Assembly: GCF_022538115.1 (NCBI RefSeq)
Contig: NZ_JAKZAL010000004.1
Location: forward strand, 248,001 to 312,000
DNA: 64,000 nucleotides
Reading direction: 5' to 3'
Origin: Cognataquiflexum rubidum
GTDB taxonomy: Bacteria; Bacteroidota; Bacteroidia; Cytophagales; Cyclobacteriaceae
Part shown: piece after piece, positions 35,082 to 43,904 of the stretch
Layout of the letters: every line of letters begins with the position of its first letter
How positions within the stretch are numbered: the stretch's first letter is position 1
Program-made: the position numbers and the translations under genes
Notes under the pieces: generated by a model
Databases searched by the model: none
The model's input: only the letters and a program-made list of their open reading frames with translations
Told to the model about the DNA's origin: nothing

Positions 35082-35996
35082 ATGAACCGCCGAAACTTTG
35101 TAGGAATGTTGCCCGGATTGGCTGTACTGTTTTCCAGCCAAAAACTTTTGTTGGAAAGGGAAGAAAACCTACCTATTTCTGCCAATGAATACAATTGGAT
35201 CACTTTTTACAACCGTGAAGGTAGAGAATGGGGAAAGGATTGGGATGCTTGTTTGGCAGAATTTGCCAAAACCAAAATTCCGGCATTTGAGCCTTCCATC
35301 AGTGATGCCGCCCATCTCCAGGAATTGATTCCATTTTTGGAAAAATACCGGATTAAGCTGCCATCCATCTATGTCGGCAGCCTGATGCATGAAGAAGATC
35401 TCGCCCAAAGATCAACTGCGCAAATTCTAGAAATAGCCCAAAAGGCCAAGCCATTGGGTACCAAAATCATCGTGACCAATCCCAACCCGATAAGTTGGGG
35501 AAGCGGACAACTCAAAAATGACAGCCAACTCCTATGTCAAAGTAGCCATTTGGATAAGCTTGGAAAATCCCTCAAGAATATGGGGATCAAGTTGGCCTAC
35601 CATACCCATGATGTCGAGTTGCAGGCCGGAGCAAGGGAATTTCACCATGTACTCCAAAATACTTCACCCGAAAACCTAGGCTTTTGCATGGATGTTCATT
35701 GGATCTATCGGGGCTCGGGAAATTCACAGGTTGCGGTTTTTGATACGCTCAAAATGTACGGTAACAGAATTGTATCTTTTCACCTCAGACAATCCCAAAA
35801 CGGAATCTGGACTGACACTTTTCAACCCGAAGGTGATATAGATTATGTCAGGTTTGCGCAGGAAGTCAAGAAAATGGGAATCAATGCCCATTTGGTGATC
35901 GAGCAATGTCTGGAAGAAAATACCGTCCAAAACAACAGCGTTGTCGAGGCGCACAAAATCAATTACGCAGCAATCAACAAACTCTTTAACAGCTAA
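35082..35996 (+). CDS. Tat-exported sugar phosphate isomerase/epimerase-like TIM barrel
   Basis: About 304 residues from ATG 35082. The frame opens 75 bases earlier, but the product from 35082 begins MNRRNFVGMLPGLAVLF, a twin-arginine signal. The rest is a xylose-isomerase-like (AP endonuclease 2) barrel: FEPSISDAAHLQELIPFLEK, YHTHDVEL (metal-binding His), GFCMDVHWIYRG and VIEQCLEE (acidic ligand). Members isomerise or epimerise keto-sugars. Export by Tat suggests that it acts with a metal or partner in the periplasm. Followed after 3 bases by an oxidoreductase gene. Confidence 0.85.
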   Translation: MNRRNFVGMLPGLAVLFSSQKLLLEREENLPISANEYNWITFYNREGREWGKDWDACLAEFAKTKIPAFEPSISDAAHLQELIPFLEKYRIKLPSIYVGSLMHEEDLAQRSTAQILEIAQKAKPLGTKIIVTNPNPISWGSGQLKNDSQLLCQSSHLDKLGKSLKNMGIKLAYHTHDVELQAGAREFHHVLQNTSPENLGFCMDVHWIYRGSGNSQVAVFDTLKMYGNRIVSFHLRQSQNGIWTDTFQPEGDIDYVRFAQEVKKMGINAHLVIEQCLEENTVQNNSVVEAHKINYAAINKLFNS

Positions 35997-35999
35997 AAC

Positions 36000-37184
36000 A
36001 TGGTAAACATTTGTATTCTCGGAGGAGGTTTTATCGGTCGCTTTTATGCAGATTCTCTGATAGGAAGAAGGGGAAAAGACCAGGTAAAAGTCGTTTATGC
36101 ACGAAAGGAAGAAACTGCATTGAGATTTGCCAAGGACTATAATGTCCCCCATACTACCACCGATATGGAGGCAGCTATTACCCATCCTGAAACCGATATT
36201 GTCGTCATCGCCCTGCCAAACTATGTCCACGAAGAAGCGGTCATGCTTTGTGTCAAACACAAAAAACCGGTGCTTTGTACCAAACCCTTGGGAAGAAATG
36301 CCGAGGAGGCACTCCGGATGACTTTGGCATGTGAGGAAGCAGGGGTCTTTGGAGGTTACTTAGAAGACCTTTGTTACACACCCAAATTTCTCAAGTCTGT
36401 CAAAAGCGTGGAATCGGGGGCAATAGGCAGAGTGCTTTGGGCCAAGTCAAGGGAAACTCACCCCGGCCCACATTCAGACTGGTTTTGGGATATCGAAAAA
36501 GCCGGTGGAGGTGCCATTCTCGATTTGGGATGTCACTGTGTGGAGATTTCAAGGAATTTTATCGGAAAAGCTGTTTTGCCTGTGGAAGTAATGTGTTGGG
36601 CAGATACCCAAGTCAAACCCATTGATGCAGAGGACCACGCCATCGGTCTGGTCAAATATGAAAATGGGGCGATTGGCCAATTTGAAGTTTCATGGACATT
36701 TCGAGGAGGAATGGATTTGCGGGATGAAGTGATGGGAACGGAAGGCACGATTTGGATCAATTCCTTCTTGAGGACAGGATTTGAGATGTTCACTAGTGGT
36801 GCGGGAAATGATTATGTAGCAGAAAAGGCAGAATCGTCTTCAGGATGGCAGTTTCCGGTTGGTGACGAAGCCCACGAATTAGGCTATCCCAATATGTTCA
36901 ACGACATGTTTGACGCATTCGAAAAAGGGGTCCAACCGCGTGAAACTTTTTACGACGGCTACGTGGTCAATGCCATCATTGATGCTGCGTACAAGTCAGC
37001 CAAAACAAAACTTTGGGAACCGGTCCAACTTCCTGTTTGGAGGGGAAAAAGAGGCTTGATCAAACCTTCCGTATACCAGGAGCATGATGCCCTTCATTGG
37101 TTTATCAAAGAAGAAATCCTTCCCAATGGGGACAGAAAGCTGATATTGAAGAATAAAGAAACCGGGGAGATTGTGATGAGGTGA
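36000..37184 (+). CDS. Gfo/Idh/MocA family oxidoreductase (variant EKP motif)
   Basis: A 394-residue cytosolic NAD(P)-dependent oxidoreductase. Rossmann motif [13 protein letters not shown] at the N-terminus. The usual EKP is seen as [10 protein letters not shown], i.e. Thr replaces Glu while the catalytic Lys is kept. [15 protein letters not shown] carries the active-site His/Asp region. Starts 3 bases after the isomerase gene, so the pair is surely an operon and probably handles the same keto-sugar. Substrate unknown. Confidence 0.9.
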   Translation: MVNICILGGGFIGRFYADSLIGRRGKDQVKVVYARKEETALRFAKDYNVPHTTTDMEAAITHPETDIVVIALPNYVHEEAVMLCVKHKKPVLCTKPLGRNAEEALRMTLACEEAGVFGGYLEDLCYTPKFLKSVKSVESGAIGRVLWAKSRETHPGPHSDWFWDIEKAGGGAILDLGCHCVEISRNFIGKAVLPVEVMCWADTQVKPIDAEDHAIGLVKYENGAIGQFEVSWTFRGGMDLRDEVMGTEGTIWINSFLRTGFEMFTSGAGNDYVAEKAESSSGWQFPVGDEAHELGYPNMFNDMFDAFEKGVQPRETFYDGYVVNAIIDAAYKSAKTKLWEPVQLPVWRGKRGLIKPSVYQEHDALHWFIKEEILPNGDRKLILKNKETGEIVMR

Positions 37185-37189
37185 CAATT

Positions 37190-37340
37190 TGGTTAATTGG
37201 TTATTTGGTTAATTGTTGAAGGTCCCTGAGCTTGTCGAAGGGTTGGTTATTTGGTTAATGGTTATTTGGTTATTTGATTTAGGTAACTGATCGTGTCGAT
37301 GGGTAGGTTTATTGGTTATTGGGTTATTTGAATAATCTAC
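37190..37340 (+). repeat. Low-complexity repeat with a REP-like palindrome
   Basis: Runs of GGTTATTTGGTTAATT-like units begin 6 bases after the stop codon. Inside lies CCCTGAGCTTGTCGAAGGG (37224-37242), an imperfect palindrome related to the middle arm of the element at 3195-3207, and a degraded second copy at about 37283. No ORF. Confidence 0.6.
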
Positions 37341-37390
37341 GCATGTAGGAATTAAAGTCATTAGAAAAATCAATTTAGATAGAAATAAAA

Positions 37391-38776
37391 ATGGGAAATC
37401 AACGCAGGGATTTTTTGAAAAAGGTCGGCGGGTCTTTGGCCTTAGCAGGATTGGGTACGGGATTACAAAATGAGGCGAATGCCAAATCAATTGAGCTAAG
37501 ATCCAATATGAAAGTCAGTGCCAATGATAAAATCAGGATCGGTTTGATCGGTGCAGGCATCATCGGCCACTATGACACGGATACGGCACTTTTGGTGGAT
37601 GGGGTCGAATTGATCGGTGCATGCGATTTGTATACAGGCAGACTGGAATACGCCAAAGAAAAATGGGGGAAGGATTTCTATACCACAAGGGATTATAGGG
37701 AATTATTGGCAAGGCCTGAAATTGATGCGGTCTTGATATGCACCCCGGACCATTGGCACGAGCGTATGGCTGTAGATGCCATGAAAGCTGGGAAGCATGT
37801 CTATTGCGAGAAACCCATGATCCAACAAATCACCCAGGGACATGCCATCATCGATACCCAAAAAGCAACCGGAAAAGTGTTTCAGGTAGGGAGCCAAAGG
37901 GCAAGTTCTGTGGCCATTTTGGAAGCAAGAAAAATCCTTCAAAGCGGGATGATCGGTGAACTTACCTATGTCCAGGCTTTCTGCGACCGCTCGGATGCAC
38001 GTGGCGCGTGGCAATACTCCATTCCCACCGACGCCTCCCCTGCTACTGTAGATTTTGATACCTTTTTGGGCCAAGCCCCCAAAACTGATTTTGATGCCAA
38101 GCGATTCTTCAGATGGAGAAATTACAAGGACTATGGGACAGGCGCTGCAGGTGACCTGATTGTGCATTTGCTGACAAGCATCCATACCATCACTGATTCT
38201 TATGGTCCAAATAAAATCTACAGCATCGGGGAATTGAAATATTGGAAAGATGGCAGAGATGCCTATGACATCCTCAATGCCCTAATGGATTATCCTAAAA
38301 ATGAGAAACATGGGTCATTTCAGGTTTATACCAGAGTGAACCTTGCAGACGGTGAAGGCAAAGGGGGATTTGGACTCAAAGTGTATGGCACTGAAGGTGT
38401 CATTGATATTGGATGGAATGACTTTAAAGTCAGTACGATCAAAAGACATGCAGAACCGGGATTTGGAGGTTATGATTCCTTTAACAGCTTTTCAGCCAAA
38501 CAAAAAGCGGATTTCAAAAAGTTGTACAAAGAGACCTATGGCAATGGGGAGGGAGGTTATGAAATGGGAAAAGAAGTGAATTTCAACGCTCCAAAAGGTT
38601 ATGACGACCGATTAGACCATCTGATATCATTTTTCAACGGAATCCGATCAGGAACTCCCATCTTGGAGGATGCCTCCTTCGGATTACGGGCGGCAGCCCC
38701 TTCCCTTGCCTGCAACCTGAGTATCGATTTGCAAAAACCAATCCTTTGGGATCCTGTTGCGATGAAAATGGGTTGA
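37391..38776 (+). CDS. Tat-exported Gfo/Idh/MocA family oxidoreductase
   Basis: A 461-residue protein with a clear twin-arginine signal (NQRRDFLKKVGGSLALAG), so exported folded with its cofactor bound, as is glucose-fructose oxidoreductase of Zymomonas (established precedent). Rossmann motif GLIGAGIIGHYD (about residues 51-62), EKP in HVYCEKPMIQ, and the C-terminal LIVHLLTSIHTI domain. Expected to oxidise or reduce a sugar in the periplasm with tightly held NADP. It follows the isomerase-oxidoreductase pair after a repeat stretch and ends near a convergent cytochrome gene. Confidence 0.92.
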   Translation: MGNQRRDFLKKVGGSLALAGLGTGLQNEANAKSIELRSNMKVSANDKIRIGLIGAGIIGHYDTDTALLVDGVELIGACDLYTGRLEYAKEKWGKDFYTTRDYRELLARPEIDAVLICTPDHWHERMAVDAMKAGKHVYCEKPMIQQITQGHAIIDTQKATGKVFQVGSQRASSVAILEARKILQSGMIGELTYVQAFCDRSDARGAWQYSIPTDASPATVDFDTFLGQAPKTDFDAKRFFRWRNYKDYGTGAAGDLIVHLLTSIHTITDSYGPNKIYSIGELKYWKDGRDAYDILNALMDYPKNEKHGSFQVYTRVNLADGEGKGGFGLKVYGTEGVIDIGWNDFKVSTIKRHAEPGFGGYDSFNSFSAKQKADFKKLYKETYGNGEGGYEMGKEVNFNAPKGYDDRLDHLISFFNGIRSGTPILEDASFGLRAAAPSLACNLSIDLQKPILWDPVAMKMG

Positions 38777-38889
38777 AATTTGACTAGTGAAATATTGACG
38801 AAGACTTGGAGAATTTTAGATCTCATTTTTTTGGTTAGAAAAGGGAATTTAGAATAATGGTTCTGATTACCCTCTCCTTTACTTGCCGC

Positions 38890-39891
38890 CTATTTCTTAA
38901 AAACCGTCTCTGTAACGTCGTTTTCTACCGGTTCCAGACTGTTAAGGTAAATATAAAGTGCCTCAAGGTCCGGGTCAGTCATCCTTGAAAACGGACCCCA
39001 ATGCATGGGAGAAATCTTGATGATCCTTCCCTGTCTAAATCGTGTCTTCCATTCCTCCACTGTTTTGAATTTGGAAAGTGCACTGTTTGGGTGGGGAGTG
39101 ATATTGGGACTTCTGGTCCATAATTCGGGATCTTCACCAATGTATTTATGAAATTCAGGAAAAGGTTCGAATTCAAACCCACCGGAATATTCAGGACTCA
39201 ACGCTTCAAATGTCATTGGGTCCCGTCTTGTATGGCATCCCACGCAGTTGGCCACATATCGGGCAAGATATTCGCCCCTTTCCACTGTTGCGGCCATAGG
39301 CGGCGCATAGGAAGGCGGTGTAGGATTTTCAACCGGATGAAAGGAGGATGCAAAAACCTTGATTGCCTTGCCCATAAAAGACCATTCAGACTCTTGAACC
39401 TGATTTTCCGCAGGTTCCATGCTCCGCAGATAAGATACAACTGCGACAAGGTCCTCATCAGCCATGTTCCAAAATGGCATCAATATCGAAAGGGAGGCCG
39501 TCCCGTCAGGCTTTACCACATGACGCATCATCCTAAAAAGTTGGCCATCATTATACCTACCTATTCCTGTATTGGGATCAGGAGTCAAATTGGGAATATA
39601 CAAAGTCCCAAGTGGCCCCAACGGGAAAGGGGCGCCACCTTTGAGCGGTATCTCTTTTCCCTGATCCGCGGATACCATGTCTTCAAAGCTCGACACATGG
39701 CAGTTGGAACAATGGGCCGGACCGTGAACAAGGTATTTTCCTCTTGCAATCACCGTGGAGTCGCTGCTGACCTGAAGTTCGGGATAGGGAATATCGTAGA
39801 TTTTGTTCCAAGAAAGCAGTACGTAAGAGACAAAAGCTCCTGCCACAACAAAGAGAACTGTCAGAATACCGAGCAAAATCTTCTTGATCAT
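38890..39891 (-). CDS. Membrane-anchored diheme cytochrome c
   Basis: A 333-residue protein with an uncleaved N-terminal helix (about 4-26) and two c-type heme sites, C61-x2-C64-H65 and C216-x2-C219-H220, each in its own cytochrome c domain with possible Met ligands (SILMPFW, ISPMHW). It should carry electrons in the periplasm, probably from a dehydrogenase to the terminal oxidase. It is convergent with the Tat-exported oxidoreductase gene, which makes a shared pathway possible but unproven. Confidence 0.92.
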   Translation of the reverse strand: MIKKILLGILTVLFVVAGAFVSYVLLSWNKIYDIPYPELQVSSDSTVIARGKYLVHGPAHCSNCHVSSFEDMVSADQGKEIPLKGGAPFPLGPLGTLYIPNLTPDPNTGIGRYNDGQLFRMMRHVVKPDGTASLSILMPFWNMADEDLVAVVSYLRSMEPAENQVQESEWSFMGKAIKVFASSFHPVENPTPPSYAPPMAATVERGEYLARYVANCVGCHTRRDPMTFEALSPEYSGGFEFEPFPEFHKYIGEDPELWTRSPNITPHPNSALSKFKTVEEWKTRFRQGRIIKISPMHWGPFSRMTDPDLEALYIYLNSLEPVENDVTETVFKK

Positions 39892-40191
39892 ATCGAAGTC
39901 ATGGTTTAGGGGTAAGTACTGGGAGAATTTACTGGATTATTTGTTTGATATCAAACGCCTTTGGACGAAATGCATCATATTCTGTCCCAAAGTGCCTAAA
40001 AACTTTCCCTTTGACCGGGAGGTTATAAGAATTGTAAAGTATTTGAAAAAGAGATAGTTGTATAAAATCAAAACTCAACATTTACAGCGTAAAGCTTTTT
40101 TTAAAGAACCATGTTCAAACCTGATTATAAGCTAGAGATTAAAACTTGGGAACAGGGTTTTTACAAATCAATGAGTATTGAAGTTGAAGGG
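39892..40191. other. Intergenic stretch upstream of the cytochrome gene
   Basis: Three hundred bases, AT-rich, with no ORF, repeat or hairpin that I can support. It should contain the promoter of the cytochrome gene and the end of the next minus-strand gene's transcript. Confidence 0.3.
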
Positions 40192-40641
40192 CTATTTTGG
40201 GTTTTTTGCCTTTGAGTGGTTGATATAATTCAGCCTCATCCCAAGGCCAATACCAACATGCCACTTGCCATCTTCCACAGCAGTTTTGGAATTGTAAAAT
40301 AAGGGGATCTGAACAGCAAAAAGCTTATAGCTGTAGGTAAATCCAATCCCCAATGTGGGTGTAACAAAAGCATTTTTGGGGGTGGAATTGTCTTTCTTAT
40401 AGCGTAATGAAGGCAGTGCACTTAGGATAAACCTTGAATCCCCTCGCGTCATGTTGATATTTGGTCCCGTAAAATTGGTATAACCTCCCCCATCGACAAA
40501 TCCTGCCACAATGATGCCATCATAGGCGGCCACTTGAATGCCGCTTTTGGTTTCTTTTTGAGATTTTTCTTCAGTTTGAGCCTCATTTTTTGTCCAAAAA
40601 AACAATAAAAAGGCAGCGCATAAAAGGAGTCGAAATTTCAT
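40192..40641 (-). CDS. Small secreted outer-membrane-like protein
   Basis: A 149-residue exported protein with a signal peptide ending near KNEAQ. The mature part has glycine-rich alternating strands (VAAYDGIIVAGFVDGGGY, LGIGFTYSYKLFAVQIPLFY, HVGIGLGMRLNYI) as in small outer-membrane barrels. No known family recognised. It is isolated between two long intergenic stretches. Confidence 0.7.
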   Translation of the reverse strand: MKFRLLLCAAFLLFFWTKNEAQTEEKSQKETKSGIQVAAYDGIIVAGFVDGGGYTNFTGPNINMTRGDSRFILSALPSLRYKKDNSTPKNAFVTPTLGIGFTYSYKLFAVQIPLFYNSKTAVEDGKWHVGIGLGMRLNYINHSKAKNPK

Positions 40642-41508
40642 GAAATAAGATTAAGGTGAACGCTACCGATTTTGACTTTCTGATTCAGAAATATAAAAAA
40701 ATTCAGCCACTCAACGAACACACCGGCCATACGTCGAGAAAATTATATACCACTGAAGGTTGCGGAAAAAAAGAGAAAAAGATGCAAGAAATAAGAACCA
40801 AGAAGCCAGGTTCATTGCGCCCCTTTGCAGAACCTTAGCGCTCATTGCGGTTAAGATTATGGAATATTTTTGACACAAACATTGGCGGCGGCGGCAGACG
40901 ACGCAGTGGTCAAATATGGGTAGCCCCGAGTAAGGAACGCCACTCGGGATAGGAAACGAAACCCACGATTCCGGTTTTTAGCCTAGTGTAATCAAATAGA
41001 GAAATTGGGATTTAGCCAAAAACAGGGAAGGTCAATTCATGAAATCAAATTCTATCCCACCATTCACTGATTTATTCAACCTGGCGGCAGGCAGGCCTTC
41101 AGGGTTGACCATAAATCAATCGCTTTTATTTTATATAAATATGCCAACTCTTTGGGTTATTATCTCATCGTTCATTTTTCTTATCCCCGGGTTGAAACCA
41201 GAGCTATTCAAGGTTGAACCTCTTTGGGGGTTTTTCTCAACCTATTCAATTCTTCAGTGCTCTCTGCGTAAGTGGTAAAAAATCTTCAAACCGATTTTGC
41301 GTTTCCTTCTTTTCCTTGCCGGTAAAAAACCTACCGCAGATTCAATCAAGAAGAGAAAAAATAAAATTTCTTCCTTCGAATTCAACAAAATAAAATTGCT
41401 ATAACCCCTCAAAAATCATTTAATTTTAACGCGCCATAAGTTATATTTATATAGGAAACAGATTACAAGCAAATAAATTGTCATTATAAAAAACCAAAAA
41501 CCTACATT
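40642..41508. repeat. Long intergenic stretch with degenerate REP-like sequence
   Basis: This stretch of 867 bases holds several different repeat remnants: a TTGCGCCCCTTTGCAG...ATTGCGGTTAAG unit (about 40812-40856), a CCCGAGT/ACTCGGG hairpin (40925-40948), a GGCGGCAGGCAGG run (about 41082), and a GGGTTGAAACC...GGTTGAACCTC element (about 41190-41235), all common types of intergenic repeat in this phylum. The 79-codon frame at 41039 shows no protein-like features. I see no RNA gene. Confidence 0.5.
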
Positions 41509-42177
41509 ATGAAAACCCGAATTTTAAAATCATTTACCCTTTTGATGGTCCTAGCTGGAGCACTTGCTGCTTGCTCGCCATCTACCAAAATATTGGGTTC
41601 TTGGAAAAGCCCTGATGCAGAAACTGCCGGCTATTCCAACCTTTTTGTTGCTGCATTGATCGGAGACAACTATGTTACCAAAAAAACCATCGAAGATGAT
41701 ATTGATGAGCTATTGATCCAAAAAGGCGTTCAGGCAATCAGTAACCTAGAGCTTGTAAAACCGGGACTCGTATTTACTGAACAGAACAGAGATCAAGTCG
41801 TCCAAGAAATCAAAAAAAGCGGAAGAGACGGTATCATGACGATTGCCATCATCGATCAGACCAATGAGACCCGATATGTCCCGGGCACTACCTCCTACAG
41901 TCCGATGTATTATGGGGGCGGTTATGGAAGATTTGGAGGCTATTATGGGATGTACGGACCTACCAGTTATTCTCCCGGCTATTATGCCACAGACAAAAAC
42001 TTTTACATTGAAATCAACCTTTATGATTTAGGAACCCAAGCTTTGGTGTGGTCTGCCCAATCTGAAACAACCAATCCTGCAAGTATTGACAAAGCTGCCC
42101 AAGAATTTGCTTATGTAGTAGTAGATAAAATGATTAAAGATGGAATTATCGTTCCAAAGACCAAAGAGAAGAAATAA
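41509..42177 (+). CDS. DUF4136-like lipoprotein
   Basis: A 222-residue lipoprotein (signal LLMVLAGALAAC with Cys22). The mature part begins SPSTKILGSWKSPDA and holds a flexible Gly/Tyr-rich loop (about 125-157, with YYGGGYGRFGGYYGMYG), then NFYIEINLYDLGTQALVWSAQSET, which resembles the DUF4136 pattern. Function unknown; probably a periplasmic or outer-membrane-attached protein. It ends at a strong bidirectional terminator. Confidence 0.82.
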   Translation: MKTRILKSFTLLMVLAGALAACSPSTKILGSWKSPDAETAGYSNLFVAALIGDNYVTKKTIEDDIDELLIQKGVQAISNLELVKPGLVFTEQNRDQVVQEIKKSGRDGIMTIAIIDQTNETRYVPGTTSYSPMYYGGGYGRFGGYYGMYGPTSYSPGYYATDKNFYIEINLYDLGTQALVWSAQSETTNPASIDKAAQEFAYVVVDKMIKDGIIVPKTKEKK

Positions 42178-42194
42178 CCCTTCTTCTAAAGAAC

Positions 42195-42238
42195 AAAAAG
42201 GGCTTGCTCCAAAATTATGGAGCAAGCCCTTTTTTCAT
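42195..42238. terminator. Strong bidirectional terminator
   Basis: A 17-bp perfect stem (42195-42211 with 42218-42234; AAGGGCTTGCTCCA core) with a 6-base loop and T-tracts in both directions. It separates the convergent DUF4136-like and GH13 genes. Confidence 0.92.
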
Positions 42239-42282
42239 TCAAACCATACATTTCTGCTCAAAAGCCCACTTGGTTTTTACTA

Positions 42283-43839
42283 TCAATAAAGCTCCAAAAC
42301 CAAACTGCTAAAACCAGGCAGGGTGATTTTATTTCCGTCTTTTTTGGCCTCACCAAAGGAATAAATCACTGTTTGGAATTCTTCCGGGGCATCGATTTGA
42401 ATAACAGCACCACTTAGATTGTGTACAACGAATACTTCTTGGTCATCATGTGTCCTAAAGAAAGCCATCAAAGGAGAAGGAAGTTCGCCTTCGTACAACT
42501 CCAGACTTCCCAAAGCCAAAGCCCTGTTGCTGTTGCGGAGTTGGATGATTTCCTTATAGTGGTTGAAATAACTCGTGCTCATTGACTTTTGAATCGCAAG
42601 CGGTGTCACCACATCATCTTTCGAATAAGTCGGCACCATCCATGATGTCCGTCCCTTATCATTGGCTTTCATGTCCCACAGAAAAGGTTCTCTGATATTC
42701 TCATCGGGCTTTTTGCCCAGCATACCGATTTCTTCTCCATAGTATAAATAGGGTGCACCCGGCATGGTCATAAGGATATTGATGGCCTGCTTCAACTTCC
42801 TTGGATTTTCATCCAACGAATTGAGCAACCTTGGTTGGTCATGATTGGAGGAAAAAGTCGCGTCGATAAATTCTTCCGTAATCCCGTTGTAAAAGTCCAA
42901 AACCTCTTTTTGCTTTTTGGCAAGCAACATTCCATCTTCTTTTTTGTAAGATTCAATCAAGGTATAATGGAAATCGAAGTTGAACAAAGCAGGCAATCCG
43001 GGCAAATAAGGAGCGACTATTTCCTTTTTGTCATAAACCTCCCCGACCAGGTAAACATCCGACTTGATGGCCGTCATTTTATCCCTGAATTCCTTCCAAA
43101 AAGCATGGTTGTCCGAAGGCCTGTCATCCGGAAAGATATGCTTGGCAGCATCCAGTCTAAACCCGTCCACTCCTACTTCTTCCAGCCAAAACCTCCCGAT
43201 TTCATATATTTCTTCCCGGACTTTTGGATTGTCAAAATTAAGGTCAGGCATACCTCCATAAAAAAATCCATAATAATAATCCTCTCCCATACCAGGGTCA
43301 TGCCATTGCTTGACGTTGTCACTGTCCAAAGTGATGGTTTTCTTGTTGATATAATCTGCAATGGTATCCTTTTGCGCCCACACGTAGTAATCGCGGAAGG
43401 GATTGTCTCTCCCTTTTTGGGATTCCAAAAACCACGGGTGCTTGTTGCTTGTGTGGTTGATGATCATATCAATCACCACTTTGATGTCATTCTTGTGGGC
43501 TTCATCCAAAAACGCCTTAAAATCCTCCATTGTCCCATAATCCGGGTGGATGCTTTTGTAATCTGTTACATCATATTTATGATAACTCGGAGAGGCCATG
43601 ATGGGCATAAACCAAATGGCATTTGCACCCAATTCCTTGACATGGTCCAATTTCTTCTTTACACCATTGATATCCCCTATTCCATCTCCGTTTGAATCAT
43701 AAAACGACTGGATAAATATCTCATAAGTAATCCCCGACTTAGGCCAGTGGTTTTCAATTTTCTTTTCTTTCCTGCCCAAGCAGGATGAAGCTGCTAATGT
43801 CAAAATCAATAGAACGACTTGGATTGAATTTATTTTCAT
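42283..43839 (-). CDS. GH13 alpha-amylase family lipoprotein
   Basis: A 518-residue glycosidase with a lipoprotein signal (lipobox ASSC, Cys20), so probably membrane-anchored in the periplasm or at the surface. The GH13 regions are intact: region I MIINHTS, nucleophile Asp230 in GFRLDAAKH, acid/base Glu267 in LVGEVYD and Asp334 in SSNHDQPR. The N-terminal YEIFIQSFYDSNGDGIGDI stretch is the oligo-1,6-glucosidase/neopullulanase-like subgroup. It should split short maltodextrins. Last gene of the amylase block, with its own terminators on both sides. Confidence 0.93.
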   Translation of the reverse strand: MKINSIQVVLLILTLAASSCLGRKEKKIENHWPKSGITYEIFIQSFYDSNGDGIGDINGVKKKLDHVKELGANAIWFMPIMASPSYHKYDVTDYKSIHPDYGTMEDFKAFLDEAHKNDIKVVIDMIINHTSNKHPWFLESQKGRDNPFRDYYVWAQKDTIADYINKKTITLDSDNVKQWHDPGMGEDYYYGFFYGGMPDLNFDNPKVREEIYEIGRFWLEEVGVDGFRLDAAKHIFPDDRPSDNHAFWKEFRDKMTAIKSDVYLVGEVYDKKEIVAPYLPGLPALFNFDFHYTLIESYKKEDGMLLAKKQKEVLDFYNGITEEFIDATFSSNHDQPRLLNSLDENPRKLKQAINILMTMPGAPYLYYGEEIGMLGKKPDENIREPFLWDMKANDKGRTSWMVPTYSKDDVVTPLAIQKSMSTSYFNHYKEIIQLRNSNRALALGSLELYEGELPSPLMAFFRTHDDQEVFVVHNLSGAVIQIDAPEEFQTVIYSFGEAKKDGNKITLPGFSSLVLELY

Positions 43840-43858
43840 AGGGTAATCTTTAAAATAG

Positions 43859-43883
43859 AAAAAGTCACCTACAGTGACTTTTT
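43859..43883 (-). terminator. Terminator between fba and the GH13 lipoprotein gene
   Basis: Perfect 10-bp stem AAAAAGTCAC / GTGACTTTTT with a 5-base loop. It would end or attenuate transcripts coming from the aldolase gene before the downstream amylase. Confidence 0.75.
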
Positions 43884-43904
43884 CAAGGTTTTTAATATAT
43901 AGAG

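Noticed and set aside
39148-39909. Open frame of 253 codons on the plus strand
   Set aside because: Antisense to the diheme cytochrome gene, whose heme motifs prove the other strand codes.
40812-40860. Possible tRNA or structured RNA in the GC-richer part of the gap
   Set aside because: No cloverleaf or T-loop sequence could be found; it matches a common intergenic repeat.
41039-41278. Open frame of 79 codons in the repeat-rich gap
   Set aside because: It runs through REP-like sequence, has a mixed composition and no partner signals; most likely chance.
42835-43695. Open frame of 286 codons on the plus strand
   Set aside because: Antisense to an intact GH13 gene with all catalytic residues; no start signal or protein-like features.
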